Source: Nitrolancea sp040255925
GTDB taxonomy: Bacteria > Chloroflexota > Chloroflexia > Thermomicrobiales > Thermomicrobiaceae
DNA: 31,019 bases
Direction of reading: 5' to 3'
Assembly: GCA_040255925.1 (NCBI GenBank)
Contig: JBDZVX010000016.1
Location: 1 to 31,019, forward strand
The translations under genes and the position numbers were made by a program. This document shows, in pieces, positions 24,033-31,019 of the stretch (its first letter is position 1; each line of letters starts with the position of its first letter). The notes under the pieces were generated by a model that had not been told where the DNA came from, ran no database searches, and saw only the letters and a list, made by a program, of their open reading frames with translations.

Positions 24033-25172
24033 ATGAACATTCACGAATATCAGGCGGCCGAATTTCTGAAGCGGCAGGGCATTCCGATCAACGCTGGGCT
24101 GGTCTGCGCCACGCCGGATGACTGTGCCGACGCGGCCGCGAGCTTCGGCGGGCCGGTGGTGCTCAAGGCGCAGGTCCATACCGGCGGGCGGGGGAAGGCC
24201 GGCGGGGTCAAGCTGGCCCGCACGCCGGAGGAGGCACGCGAGGTGGCCGGGCGGATTCTGGGTCTGGATATCCGGGGGCATACGGTGCGGATGCTGCTCG
24301 TGGCTCCGGCTGTCGATATCCAGCGCGAGTACTATCTTGGGGTGACCATTGACCGTGGCGCCCGTGGGGTGACGCTGATCGCCAGCGCGGAGGGCGGTAT
24401 CGATATTGAACTGGTTGCCCGCGAGACTCCGGAGAAGATCACACGGGAGCTGGCTGACCCGCTGCTGGGGCTGCATGCCTATCAGGCCCGGCGCCTCGGC
24501 TTTTCGCTTGGTATCGAGCCCGGCCTCATCAATGGGTTCGCCGATATTGCCGGCCGGCTCTACCAGGTGTTCGTGGAGTCGGACGCCTCGCTCGCCGAGA
24601 TCAACCCGCTGGTCCTGACCACGGATCGCCGTTGGCTGGCGCTCGATTCGAAGATCACGCTCGATGATAACGCGCTCTTCCGGCATCCAGCGTATCGAGA
24701 TCTCCGCGACTACCGAGAAGAGGACCCGATCGAGCTTGAAGCACGGGCTGCCGGGCTCAGCTTCGTCAAGCTCGATGGCGATATCGGCTGTATCGTCAAC
24801 GGCGCTGGGCTCTCCATGGCTACGATGGATGTGATCAAAACCTACGGGGGTGAGCCGGCCAACTTTCTCGATATCGGCGGGGGTGCCAACAGCCAGCAGG
24901 TCGCGGCCGCGCTACGCCTCGTCCTATCCGAGCCAAAGGTCCGCGCGGTGCTCATCAATATCTTCGGTGGGATCACCCGCTGTGATGTCGTTGCCCGTGG
25001 GTTGCTCGATGCGCTTGGGGAAGTCGAGGTCGCGGTACCGCTGATTATCCGGCTGGTCGGGACGAACCAGGCGGAGGGGCGGGCCATCCTGGCTGATGCC
25101 GGGATCACCACGGTGGATTCGATGCCGGAGGCGGCCCGTCAGGTTGTCGCGGCGGCCGGCAACGCGGCCTGA
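24033..25172 (+). CDS. sucC: Succinyl-CoA synthetase (ADP-forming) beta subunit
   Basis: 379 residues, close to the usual length. With SucD it makes succinate and ATP (or GTP) from succinyl-CoA in the citric acid cycle. The N-terminal ATP-grasp domain begins MNIHEYQAAEFL and has the nucleotide loop KAQVHTGGRGKAGGVK (about 45-60). LAEINPLVLT (about 188-197) carries the metal-binding Glu and Asn. The C-terminal CoA-ligase domain has DIGGGANSQQV and NIFGGITRCD. The ATG at 24033 has GAGGAG upstream; the frame is open further 5' but those starts overlap the divergent ytxH leader. sucD follows 21 bases later. Confidence 0.97.
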   Translation: MNIHEYQAAEFLKRQGIPINAGLVCATPDDCADAAASFGGPVVLKAQVHTGGRGKAGGVKLARTPEEAREVAGRILGLDIRGHTVRMLLVAPAVDIQREYYLGVTIDRGARGVTLIASAEGGIDIELVARETPEKITRELADPLLGLHAYQARRLGFSLGIEPGLINGFADIAGRLYQVFVESDASLAEINPLVLTTDRRWLALDSKITLDDNALFRHPAYRDLRDYREEDPIELEARAAGLSFVKLDGDIGCIVNGAGLSMATMDVIKTYGGEPANFLDIGGGANSQQVAAALRLVLSEPKVRAVLINIFGGITRCDVVARGLLDALGEVEVAVPLIIRLVGTNQAEGRAILADAGITTVDSMPEAARQVVAAAGNAA

Positions 25173-25193
25173 CCGGAGAATTGGGGGAAATGC

Positions 25194-26072
25194 GTGGGCA
25201 TTCTGGTCGACCGCGAGACGCGATTGCTCGTCCAGGGAATCACCGGGCGAGAGGGAGCGTTCCACACCGGGCAAATGGTTGCCTATGGCACGAAGGTCGT
25301 CTCAGGCGTGACGCCGGGCGCCGGTGGCCGGGAAGTCCATGGTGTGCCGGTCTTCAATACCGTCGCCGGCGCGGTGGCCGAAACCGGCGCCAATGCGTCC
25401 ATTATCTACGTGCCGGCCCGGTTCGCGCCGGACGCCATCTACGAGGCGGTGGATGCCGGGATCCCGCTCGTCGTATGCGTGACCGAGGGTATTCCCACGC
25501 TCGACATGGTCCCGGTGTATCACTACGTCCGGCAGCGCGGCAGCCGTTTGATCGGCCCGAACTGTCCGGGCGCGATTACTCCGGGCGAGGCGAAGGTCGG
25601 CATTATGCCCGGCTACATTCATCAGCCCGGCCCGGTTGGTCTGGTCTCCCGCAGCGGGACGCTGACCTACGAGGTTGTCTATGCCCTCACCCAAGCCGGG
25701 CTCGGCCAGACGACGGCGGTCGGGATCGGTGGCGATCCGATCATTGGGACGTCCTTCATTGATGTCCTGGAGATGTTCCAGCATGACCCGGTGACGGAAG
25801 GCATCGTCATGATTGGCGAGATCGGCGGCACCGACGAAGAATTAGCCGCCGCCTACATCGCGGACCAGGTCACGAAGCCGGTCGTCGCCTTCGTTGCTGG
25901 ACAGACCGCTCCTCCCGGCAAGCGGATGGGCCATGCCGGCGCGATCATTGCCGGTGGCCAGGGAACCGCTGTCGAGAAGATCGCCGCCTTGGCAGCGGCG
26001 GGGGCACGGATCGCCCGGAGCCCGGACGAGATCGCCGTGCTGATGCGGGCGACACTAGCTCCCCCGGCCTGA
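25194..26072 (+). CDS. sucD: Succinyl-CoA synthetase alpha subunit
   Basis: 292 residues. The CoA-binding Rossmann domain contains QGITGREGAFHT and YGTKVVSGV; GPNCPGAI and VSRSGTLTYE shape the active site. The phosphorylated His is His247 in GKRMGHAGAI, with its helper Glu209 in IGEIGG, so this copy should be active, unlike the paralogue at 882-1805. The start is a GTG at 25194. The 3' end overlaps the convergent LOG-family gene by 18 bases. Confidence 0.97.
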   Translation: MGILVDRETRLLVQGITGREGAFHTGQMVAYGTKVVSGVTPGAGGREVHGVPVFNTVAGAVAETGANASIIYVPARFAPDAIYEAVDAGIPLVVCVTEGIPTLDMVPVYHYVRQRGSRLIGPNCPGAITPGEAKVGIMPGYIHQPGPVGLVSRSGTLTYEVVYALTQAGLGQTTAVGIGGDPIIGTSFIDVLEMFQHDPVTEGIVMIGEIGGTDEELAAAYIADQVTKPVVAFVAGQTAPPGKRMGHAGAIIAGGQGTAVEKIAALAAAGARIARSPDEIAVLMRATLAPPA

Positions 26073-26978
26073 TCCGTCAGGCTGCTCCGGCTCACCGGTT
26101 TTGGTCTCCTGCTGGTCGGCCTGGGCATTGTTGACCGGCCGGGCGTCCGGCTCCAGGTCCCAGGCCACGCGCATAATGCCCGGCTCTTCCGCGGCTATCT
26201 CGTTCCGGTAGTGGTGGTCGATCATGATCTGCACCGCCTCGGCCGGGTCATCGGTCACGATTAGCATGTTTCGATCGGTATAGTCGATCTTCCGTTCCAC
26301 CAAGAGCGGCGAGTCGAGCCAGTCGAGCAGCTTATCCCAAAAGGCGGAACCGAAGAGGACGATCGGGAAATTCGCGAGCTTGCCGGTCTGCATCAGCGTC
26401 AGCGCCCCGAACAGCTCGTCGAGCGTGCCGAACCCCCCGGGGAAGATGATGAATCCCTCGGCGTACTTCACGAACATGGTCTTCCGGACGAAGAAGTAGC
26501 GGAAATTCAGCGGAACAGTGACGTATTTGTTGATGCCCTGCTCGGCAGGAAGTTCGATATTCACCCCAACTGAAATGCCCCCGGCCTCCATCGCGCCCCG
26601 GTTCGCCGCTTCCATGATGCCTGGTCCGCCGCCGGTGATGGTCGCGAACCCGGCTTTAGCCAGGAGCTGGCCCACTGTTTGCGCGGCGGCGTACATCGGA
26701 TCGGCCTCCAGCACCCGCGCTGAGCCAAAGATGGTGACGGCTGGGCCGATCCCCGCCAGCGTGTCGAATCCGGAGACGAACTCCCCGACAATCCGCAACA
26801 CGCGCCACGTATCGTTCTGGGTAAATGCCGCTGCTCGCGCCCGGTCCTGGTCCGTCCAACGCAACAGCTTCTGATCTTCGGTCGGTTGACCGAGATGCGC
26901 CGCGGTGTTCAGTGTTGGATTTGGGATCATGCGACCGCTCAACGGTGATCGGCCGGATTTGGACCCATCCTGGTTCAT
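26055..26978 (-). CDS. LOG family protein (TIGR00730, Rossmann fold nucleotide hydrolase)
   Basis: 307 residues, longer than typical LOGs because of an N-terminal extension (about 1-60) and a polar tail (about 275-307). The core has GGGPGIMEAANRGA (117-130) and the LOG signature PGGFGTLDE (180-188). Proteins of this family were named after the plant enzyme that releases cytokinin bases from their nucleotides; bacterial members hydrolyse AMP-like nucleotides or have unknown roles, and many carry the older label lysine decarboxylase, which is wrong. The ATG at 26978 has AGGAG seven bases upstream. Its stop lies inside the end of sucD on the other strand. Confidence 0.92.
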   Translation of the reverse strand: MNQDGSKSGRSPLSGRMIPNPTLNTAAHLGQPTEDQKLLRWTDQDRARAAAFTQNDTWRVLRIVGEFVSGFDTLAGIGPAVTIFGSARVLEADPMYAAAQTVGQLLAKAGFATITGGGPGIMEAANRGAMEAGGISVGVNIELPAEQGINKYVTVPLNFRYFFVRKTMFVKYAEGFIIFPGGFGTLDELFGALTLMQTGKLANFPIVLFGSAFWDKLLDWLDSPLLVERKIDYTDRNMLIVTDDPAEAVQIMIDHHYRNEIAAEEPGIMRVAWDLEPDARPVNNAQADQQETKTGEPEQPDGSGRGS

Positions 26979-27320
26979 GGTCTTCTCCTGAGATGAATGC
27001 TGGGTATCATACCTGACGTGGTAGGGGGGAGCAGCATGGTGCTTTGTCGTCTGCCATGGACGTCCTCAGCGCTGAGAGACTACTTCACTCCGGCCGGCGT
27101 GGTGAGGAGAAATTCCTTGCGGACATGTCCTCTGCCGGAAGCTCCGGGTGCTTGTGTCCGTTGCGGCTACGGAGCAGGCCATCGTCGCACCCGACCGGGC
27201 GACGCCAGGTACGATAGAAGCCCGCCGTAGGCCGCGCTCTCCAGGCTGGCTCGGGCGTGGCCGGGTCCTTACCTTCGCCGATCCGGCTCTCGCCCGCCTG
27301 TAGTGGTGACGAGTTCTCTA
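26979..27320. other. Intergenic region with no gene seen
   Basis: Both strands show only short frames without ribosome sites or recognisable motifs. Confidence 0.5.
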
Positions 27321-27476
27321 CTAGCGATTCATCAGCCAGACGAGCACGCTGAGCCCACCGCCAACGATGAGGACAAAGAGGATCGGAAGGAGCAGCCCCA
27401 CGACTGAATCACGATTGAAGCCCAGGCCGTAAACACCCGTCCGTGTTTTCACCAGGTTCAGCAACTTCTTGCCCAT
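27321..27476 (-). CDS. Possible small single-helix membrane protein
   Basis: 51 residues from the ATG at 27476, or 65 from 27518. A basic N-terminal part (MGKKLLNLVKTRTG) is followed by one long hydrophobic helix (VVGLLLPILFVLIVGGG) and a short tail ending LVWLMNR. I do not recognise it. Neither start has a well-placed ribosome site: AGGA touches the 27476 ATG. The clean amphiphilic pattern favours a real protein, but the call is tentative. Confidence 0.4.
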   Translation of the reverse strand: MGKKLLNLVKTRTGVYGLGFNRDSVVGLLLPILFVLIVGGGLSVLVWLMNR

Positions 27477-27518
27477 TCCTGCATACCGTCCAATGACGAG
27501 ACAAGAACCCACCGGCAT

Positions 27519-27871
27519 AGTCCCGGGCGCGGCTTATCATCCCGCGCTGACGCGTCGTTGCCGGAGACTCACCCATCGTTCGGCGTTTGCTGTCGAACGG
27601 CCGGTACCATCAATTTGCCCACGTATTATATCAAGATTCCAGCCTGATGGGCCTATGAAACCACGCTGGCCGGCACTCGTCCGCGCTCGGTAGCGAAACC
27701 TTCCGGGTGTTTCCCCGTGCCTGGTACCGGAGATCCCCGTGATCATTTCCCTGCTGGGCTGAGGGCGAGTCGGTATACTTTCCGTCACCCGAAGTATGTC
27801 CGGCGCACCCAATCGTTCCCGCGAACCATATCCCCATATCGATGCTGACTGACAGGGAGGGAGCACGATGC
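27519..27871. other. Upstream region of the sensor gene
   Basis: No gene is convincing on either strand. It carries the promoter-like TATACT before the sensor gene and a GGGAGGGAG ribosome site near its right end. Confidence 0.5.
27774..27779 (+). promoter_or_regulatory. Possible -10 box of the sensor gene
   Basis: TATACT, a close match to TATAAT, 93 bases upstream of the sensor ATG. The hexamer 17 bases before it (CTGCTG) is a poor -35. Confidence 0.35.
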
Positions 27872-30800
27872 ATGATGACTGGACCGGTTAATCCCGCGCT
27901 GGGATCTGGCCGGATGAACGTGCTCCGCGCCATGCTCCTCGAAATGCCCGCTCGTGAATCGTTTGATCGGTTGGTCCGGCTCGTCACCAAGATGCTCGAT
28001 GTCCCGGTCGCGTTCGTCCTGATCGGGGATGAGGACCGTTTCGTCGTCTGGAGCCAGATTGGACTCCCGGATCACTGGGAGCAAAGCGCTGTTCCGGCAT
28101 CCTGGTCTCATGTTTGGCGGGCTGCTCTCTCCAGCGGCGAACCACTGGTGGTCTCGGATATTCGCGAGACTCCGCTGGGCGAGCAGGACTCGGAGATCAC
28201 TCGGGCTGGGATCGTGGCGCTTGCCGGCTTTCCCCTTACCCTTCCCAGTGGCTATCGCGCCGGAATCCTGGGGCTCGCGGATAACCAGCCACGATCCTGG
28301 ACCGGCGACGAATTGGAGACCCTCGGCGATCTTGTGGCGCCGGTGATGGCCGAACTAGACCTGCGCGCGGCCGTCCGTGAGTTAGACGGCGTGCCATTCG
28401 TCCACGATCCGGACGAACGGATCAAGGAACTGACCGTGCTGCATAAAATCGCCGGGATGTTGCACGTCGCGTGGCCGGTTTCTGAGGTGCTAGCCGCGGC
28501 TGCCACGATTCTTCAGTCCGCCTGGCGATACTCAGAGATCACTGGGGTCCGGGTGCGGTATGACGCCGGAGTCTATGCGACCCCAAATTTTCGACAGACT
28601 CCCTGGATGCAGACGGCGGAGTTCAGGGTGACCGGTGGCGCTCGCGGATTGATTGAGGTTGCGTACCTCGAAGAGCGATCCCTGGCGGATGAAGGGCCAT
28701 TCCTGGCGGAGGAGCGGAATCTTATCGACTCCGCCGCCATGCTGCTGCGCTCCTACTTTGAGCGCCAGCGGATGGAGCGCGGGCTGCAAGCGCTCAACGA
28801 GCGGACAGCCGATATTCTGGATAGCATCAGCGATGCATTCTACGCCGTTGACGAGGAGTGGCGCTTCACCTACGTCAATCGCAAGGCCGCGCAGCGTTGG
28901 CAGAGGCGCTTCGAGGCGGTGATCGGAAGGGTGATTTGGGAGGAGTTTCCCGAAGCCGTGGGGAGTGACGTATATGATGCGCTGCACCGCGCCGCGCGGG
29001 AGCGGTGTCCGGTCCGGTTCGAGGCTGCGTCCCCGGTCACTCTCGGCTGGGTTGAAGGAAGCGTCTACCCCAACTCATCGGGACTGTCCGTTTATTTCCG
29101 TGACATAACCGAGCGGAAGCGGTCCGAGACGGCGCTCCGCGAGAGCGAGGGTCGGCTGCGGGCGATCTTCGAAGGAGCCGCGATCGGTATCGCGCTCGTT
29201 GGCGCCACCGGCCGGATCGTTCAGGTAAACAACGCGTTCTGTGACATGCTTGGCTATACCGACGCGGAACTCCGCGACAGGACCTTCATGCAGCTTACTC
29301 ACCCAGACGATGCCGCGTTGAGTTGGAATGTGTTCGAAGAATTGATAGACGGGCGGCGCGATAACTACCAGATTGAGAAGCGGTACCTTCACAAGGATGG
29401 CCAGGTTGTCTGGGGGCGGCTGACGGTCTCCCGCTTCGATGATTTGGGTGAGAGTTCAGCCTATGTCATTGGGATGATCGAAGACATTACCTGGCGAAAG
29501 CAGGTCAAGCAGGCGTTACGGGAGAGTGAAGAGCGCTTCCATGCGGTTAATATCCTGGCCGGCCAGGCAAACATTGGGTTGGATGGACGGTTTCTGAAGG
29601 TCAATCAGGTCTGCTGCGAGATCAGCGGCTATGATGAAAAGGAGTTGCTGGCAACCGATTTTCAGTCGATTGCTCACCCGGACGACCGCGCGGCCAGCTT
29701 GGACTACCTACGCAACATACTCGCTGGTCAGGGGTCAAGCGCCCCGGTCGAAAAGCGATGTATACGCAAGGATGGCAGCATCGTTACCGTCCTTATCAGC
29801 GCCTCGGTGGTTCGTGATGCTGAGGGAGCGCCGCAATCCTTGGTCTGTCTGGTTCTTGACATCACGGAGCGAAAACAGGCCGAGGAAGAGCGTGAGCAAC
29901 TCCTGATTCGTGAGCGGGTGGCACGGGCCGAGGCTGAGACCGCGCAACAACGTATTGCGTTCCTTGCCGAGGCAAGCCAGATCTTGGCCAATTCACTCGA
30001 TTATGAGGCGACGCTCGAAAACATTACCCAGCTTGCCATACCAGTCCTGGGCGACTGGTGCGTGGTACGCATTCTCCAGCAAGATGGGACACTCCGCTCA
30101 CTGGCCACTGCCCACGCCGATCCAGAGAAGCTTGGATTGGTCAGGCGACTGCCGGAGATCGTGAGTCGTCAAGGAACCGGCTCATCAGCCGAACCATTCC
30201 GGAGTCTGCTATTCACCGTCCTTGAGACCAGATGGCCCTATCTCGACCCGGTTTTCACAATACCCGGAGACGGTGTCGAGGATGAGCGGCAACTGGATCT
30301 CATGCGGATGCTGAATCCACGCTCGGTGATGACCGTTCCGCTCCTGGCTCGTGGCCGGGCGCTCGGTGTCATTACCTTCGTCATGGCTGATTCTGCCCGT
30401 TATTTTACTCAAGATGACCTAGTGCTGGCGGAAGAGCTGGCCCATCGAGCCGCGCTTGCGGTTGATAATGCCCGGCTCTTTCGGGAGACGCGCCAGGCGG
30501 AGGCGCGGAGCCGGCAGTCCGCTGCCCAGGTCCGGATGTTGTCTGAGGCCTCGCGCGCGTTTACCGAGGCAAGTCTCGATTTCCAAACACTCCTGGATAC
30601 CGTCACACAGCGTATTAGCGGCGCGGTCGGTGACTTCTGCATGATCCGCTTGCTATCCGAGGATGGCGAGTGGCTGATTCCGGCTTCCTTCCACCACCGT
30701 GATCCCAGCGCGCAGCATTCGATCCGAACCATGCTGAATTCCGCGCACCAGCGCAGCACCGAGGGGCCGGGTGGATCGGTTGTGCAGAGCGGTTTGCCGA

Positions 30801-31019
30801 TCCGGCTTCGCGGGGAGGACCTAGAAGCGTTTCGATCCACCGGCGAGGGGCGTTGGGCTTCTTTGGTGGAATCCTGGGATGTCTACGGCCTGCTCGTCGT
30901 CCCGCTCCGGGTCCGTGGCCGGACGCTCGGGACGCTCGGCATTGGACGAGATCAGTCTCCCGAGCCCTACACGCTGGAGGATCAGGTCTTTCTACAGGAG
31001 CTGGCCGACCGGGCGGCCC
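27872..31019 (+). CDS. Multidomain PAS/GAF sensor protein (5' part; runs off the window)
   Basis: 1049 codons are present with no stop. Order (approximate residues): GAF-like domain (15-170); a conserved segment (190-295: ELTVLHKIAGML, TPNFRQTPW, IEVAYLEE, GPFLAEERNLID) that I recall from other sensor kinases but cannot name; PAS 1 (305-412, ending DITERKR); PAS 2 (422-540, IVQVNNAFCDMLGY, DITWRK); PAS 3 (548-665, DITERKQ) and a short coiled coil; GAF 2 (698-870, closing RAALAVDNARLF); and GAF 3 (890 onward, incomplete). The output domain is beyond the edge; a histidine kinase or a PP2C-type phosphatase is usual. No membrane helix is seen, so it is cytoplasmic. The ATG at 27872 has GGGAGGGAG upstream; an ATG at 27868 closes after seven codons. 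Confidence 0.9.
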   Translation, partial: MMTGPVNPALGSGRMNVLRAMLLEMPARESFDRLVRLVTKMLDVPVAFVLIGDEDRFVVWSQIGLPDHWEQSAVPASWSHVWRAALSSGEPLVVSDIRETPLGEQDSEITRAGIVALAGFPLTLPSGYRAGILGLADNQPRSWTGDELETLGDLVAPVMAELDLRAAVRELDGVPFVHDPDERIKELTVLHKIAGMLHVAWPVSEVLAAAATILQSAWRYSEITGVRVRYDAGVYATPNFRQTPWMQTAEFRVTGGARGLIEVAYLEERSLADEGPFLAEERNLIDSAAMLLRSYFERQRMERGLQALNERTADILDSISDAFYAVDEEWRFTYVNRKAAQRWQRRFEAVIGRVIWEEFPEAVGSDVYDALHRAARERCPVRFEAASPVTLGWVEGSVYPNSSGLSVYFRDITERKRSETALRESEGRLRAIFEGAAIGIALVGATGRIVQVNNAFCDMLGYTDAELRDRTFMQLTHPDDAALSWNVFEELIDGRRDNYQIEKRYLHKDGQVVWGRLTVSRFDDLGESSAYVIGMIEDITWRKQVKQALRESEERFHAVNILAGQANIGLDGRFLKVNQVCCEISGYDEKELLATDFQSIAHPDDRAASLDYLRNILAGQGSSAPVEKRCIRKDGSIVTVLISASVVRDAEGAPQSLVCLVLDITERKQAEEEREQLLIRERVARAEAETAQQRIAFLAEASQILANSLDYEATLENITQLAIPVLGDWCVVRILQQDGTLRSLATAHADPEKLGLVRRLPEIVSRQGTGSSAEPFRSLLFTVLETRWPYLDPVFTIPGDGVEDERQLDLMRMLNPRSVMTVPLLARGRALGVITFVMADSARYFTQDDLVLAEELAHRAALAVDNARLFRETRQAEARSRQSAAQVRMLSEASRAFTEASLDFQTLLDTVTQRISGAVGDFCMIRLLSEDGEWLIPASFHHRDPSAQHSIRTMLNSAHQRSTEGPGGSVVQSGLPIRLRGEDLEAFRSTGEGRWASLVESWDVYGLLVVPLRVRGRTLGTLGIGRDQSPEPYTLEDQVFLQELADRAA

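Noticed and set aside
23820..24686. Long minus-strand extension of the YtxH frame through sucC
   Set aside because: It lies antisense to the strongly conserved sucC N-terminus. The best ribosome site and the YtxH membrane helix start at 23819.

Overview
The window looks like a draft-genome scaffold from a high-GC bacterium, most likely a Chloroflexota member near Sphaerobacter, Thermomicrobium or Nitrolancea. This is inferred from gene content and style (YtxH small proteins beside sucCD, a PIG-V type mannosyltransferase, a very long multi-PAS/GAF sensor, frequent GTG and TTG starts), not from a marker gene. I found no rRNA, tRNA or CRISPR array. One run of 100 Ns (2239-2338) is an assembly gap. 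Both of its sides carry the same 55 bases, so it is probably a false gap inside one intact kinase gene.

Layout. 45-869 (+): queF (queuosine pathway) and a small cupin. 882-3576 (-): a tight operon of an M42 aminopeptidase, a P-loop kinase and a SucD-like protein that has lost the catalytic histidine. 3724-5282 (-): a lower-GC pair, TcmP and its three-Cys-motif (DUF5131) partner, overlapping by 4 bases and behind a recognisable promoter; it is probably acquired. 5554-7500 (-): an APC-type permease, divergent from a TetR-LolD-FtsX type ABC operon (7787-12213, +) that has a good promoter and a palindromic operator. 12298-13452 (+): an acyltransferase that may be read from a leaderless transcript.

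13453-21501 is looser. It holds a secreted subtilase, a secreted two-domain protein whose C-terminal half matches the subtilase propeptide, a GH78 rhamnosidase-like enzyme, a convergent membrane mannosyltransferase, and a second copy of the N-terminal domain of the two-domain protein. Gene remnants lie between them, including the last 26 codons of a second FtsX-type permease. The acyltransferase, rhamnosidase and mannosyltransferase suggest work on surface glycans.

21502-22118 (+) is a DUF433/DUF5615 toxin-antitoxin pair whose toxin frame is broken by one in-frame TGA. It is followed by a rhomboid protease (-), two YtxH-like small proteins (-), sucCD (+), a LOG-family protein (-), a small membrane protein (-) and the first 1049 codons of a PAS/GAF sensor that runs off the end.

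The most distinctive candidates for undescribed biology are the subtilase with its free propeptide-like partner family, the M42-kinase-degenerate SucD operon, and the TcmP/three-Cys module.
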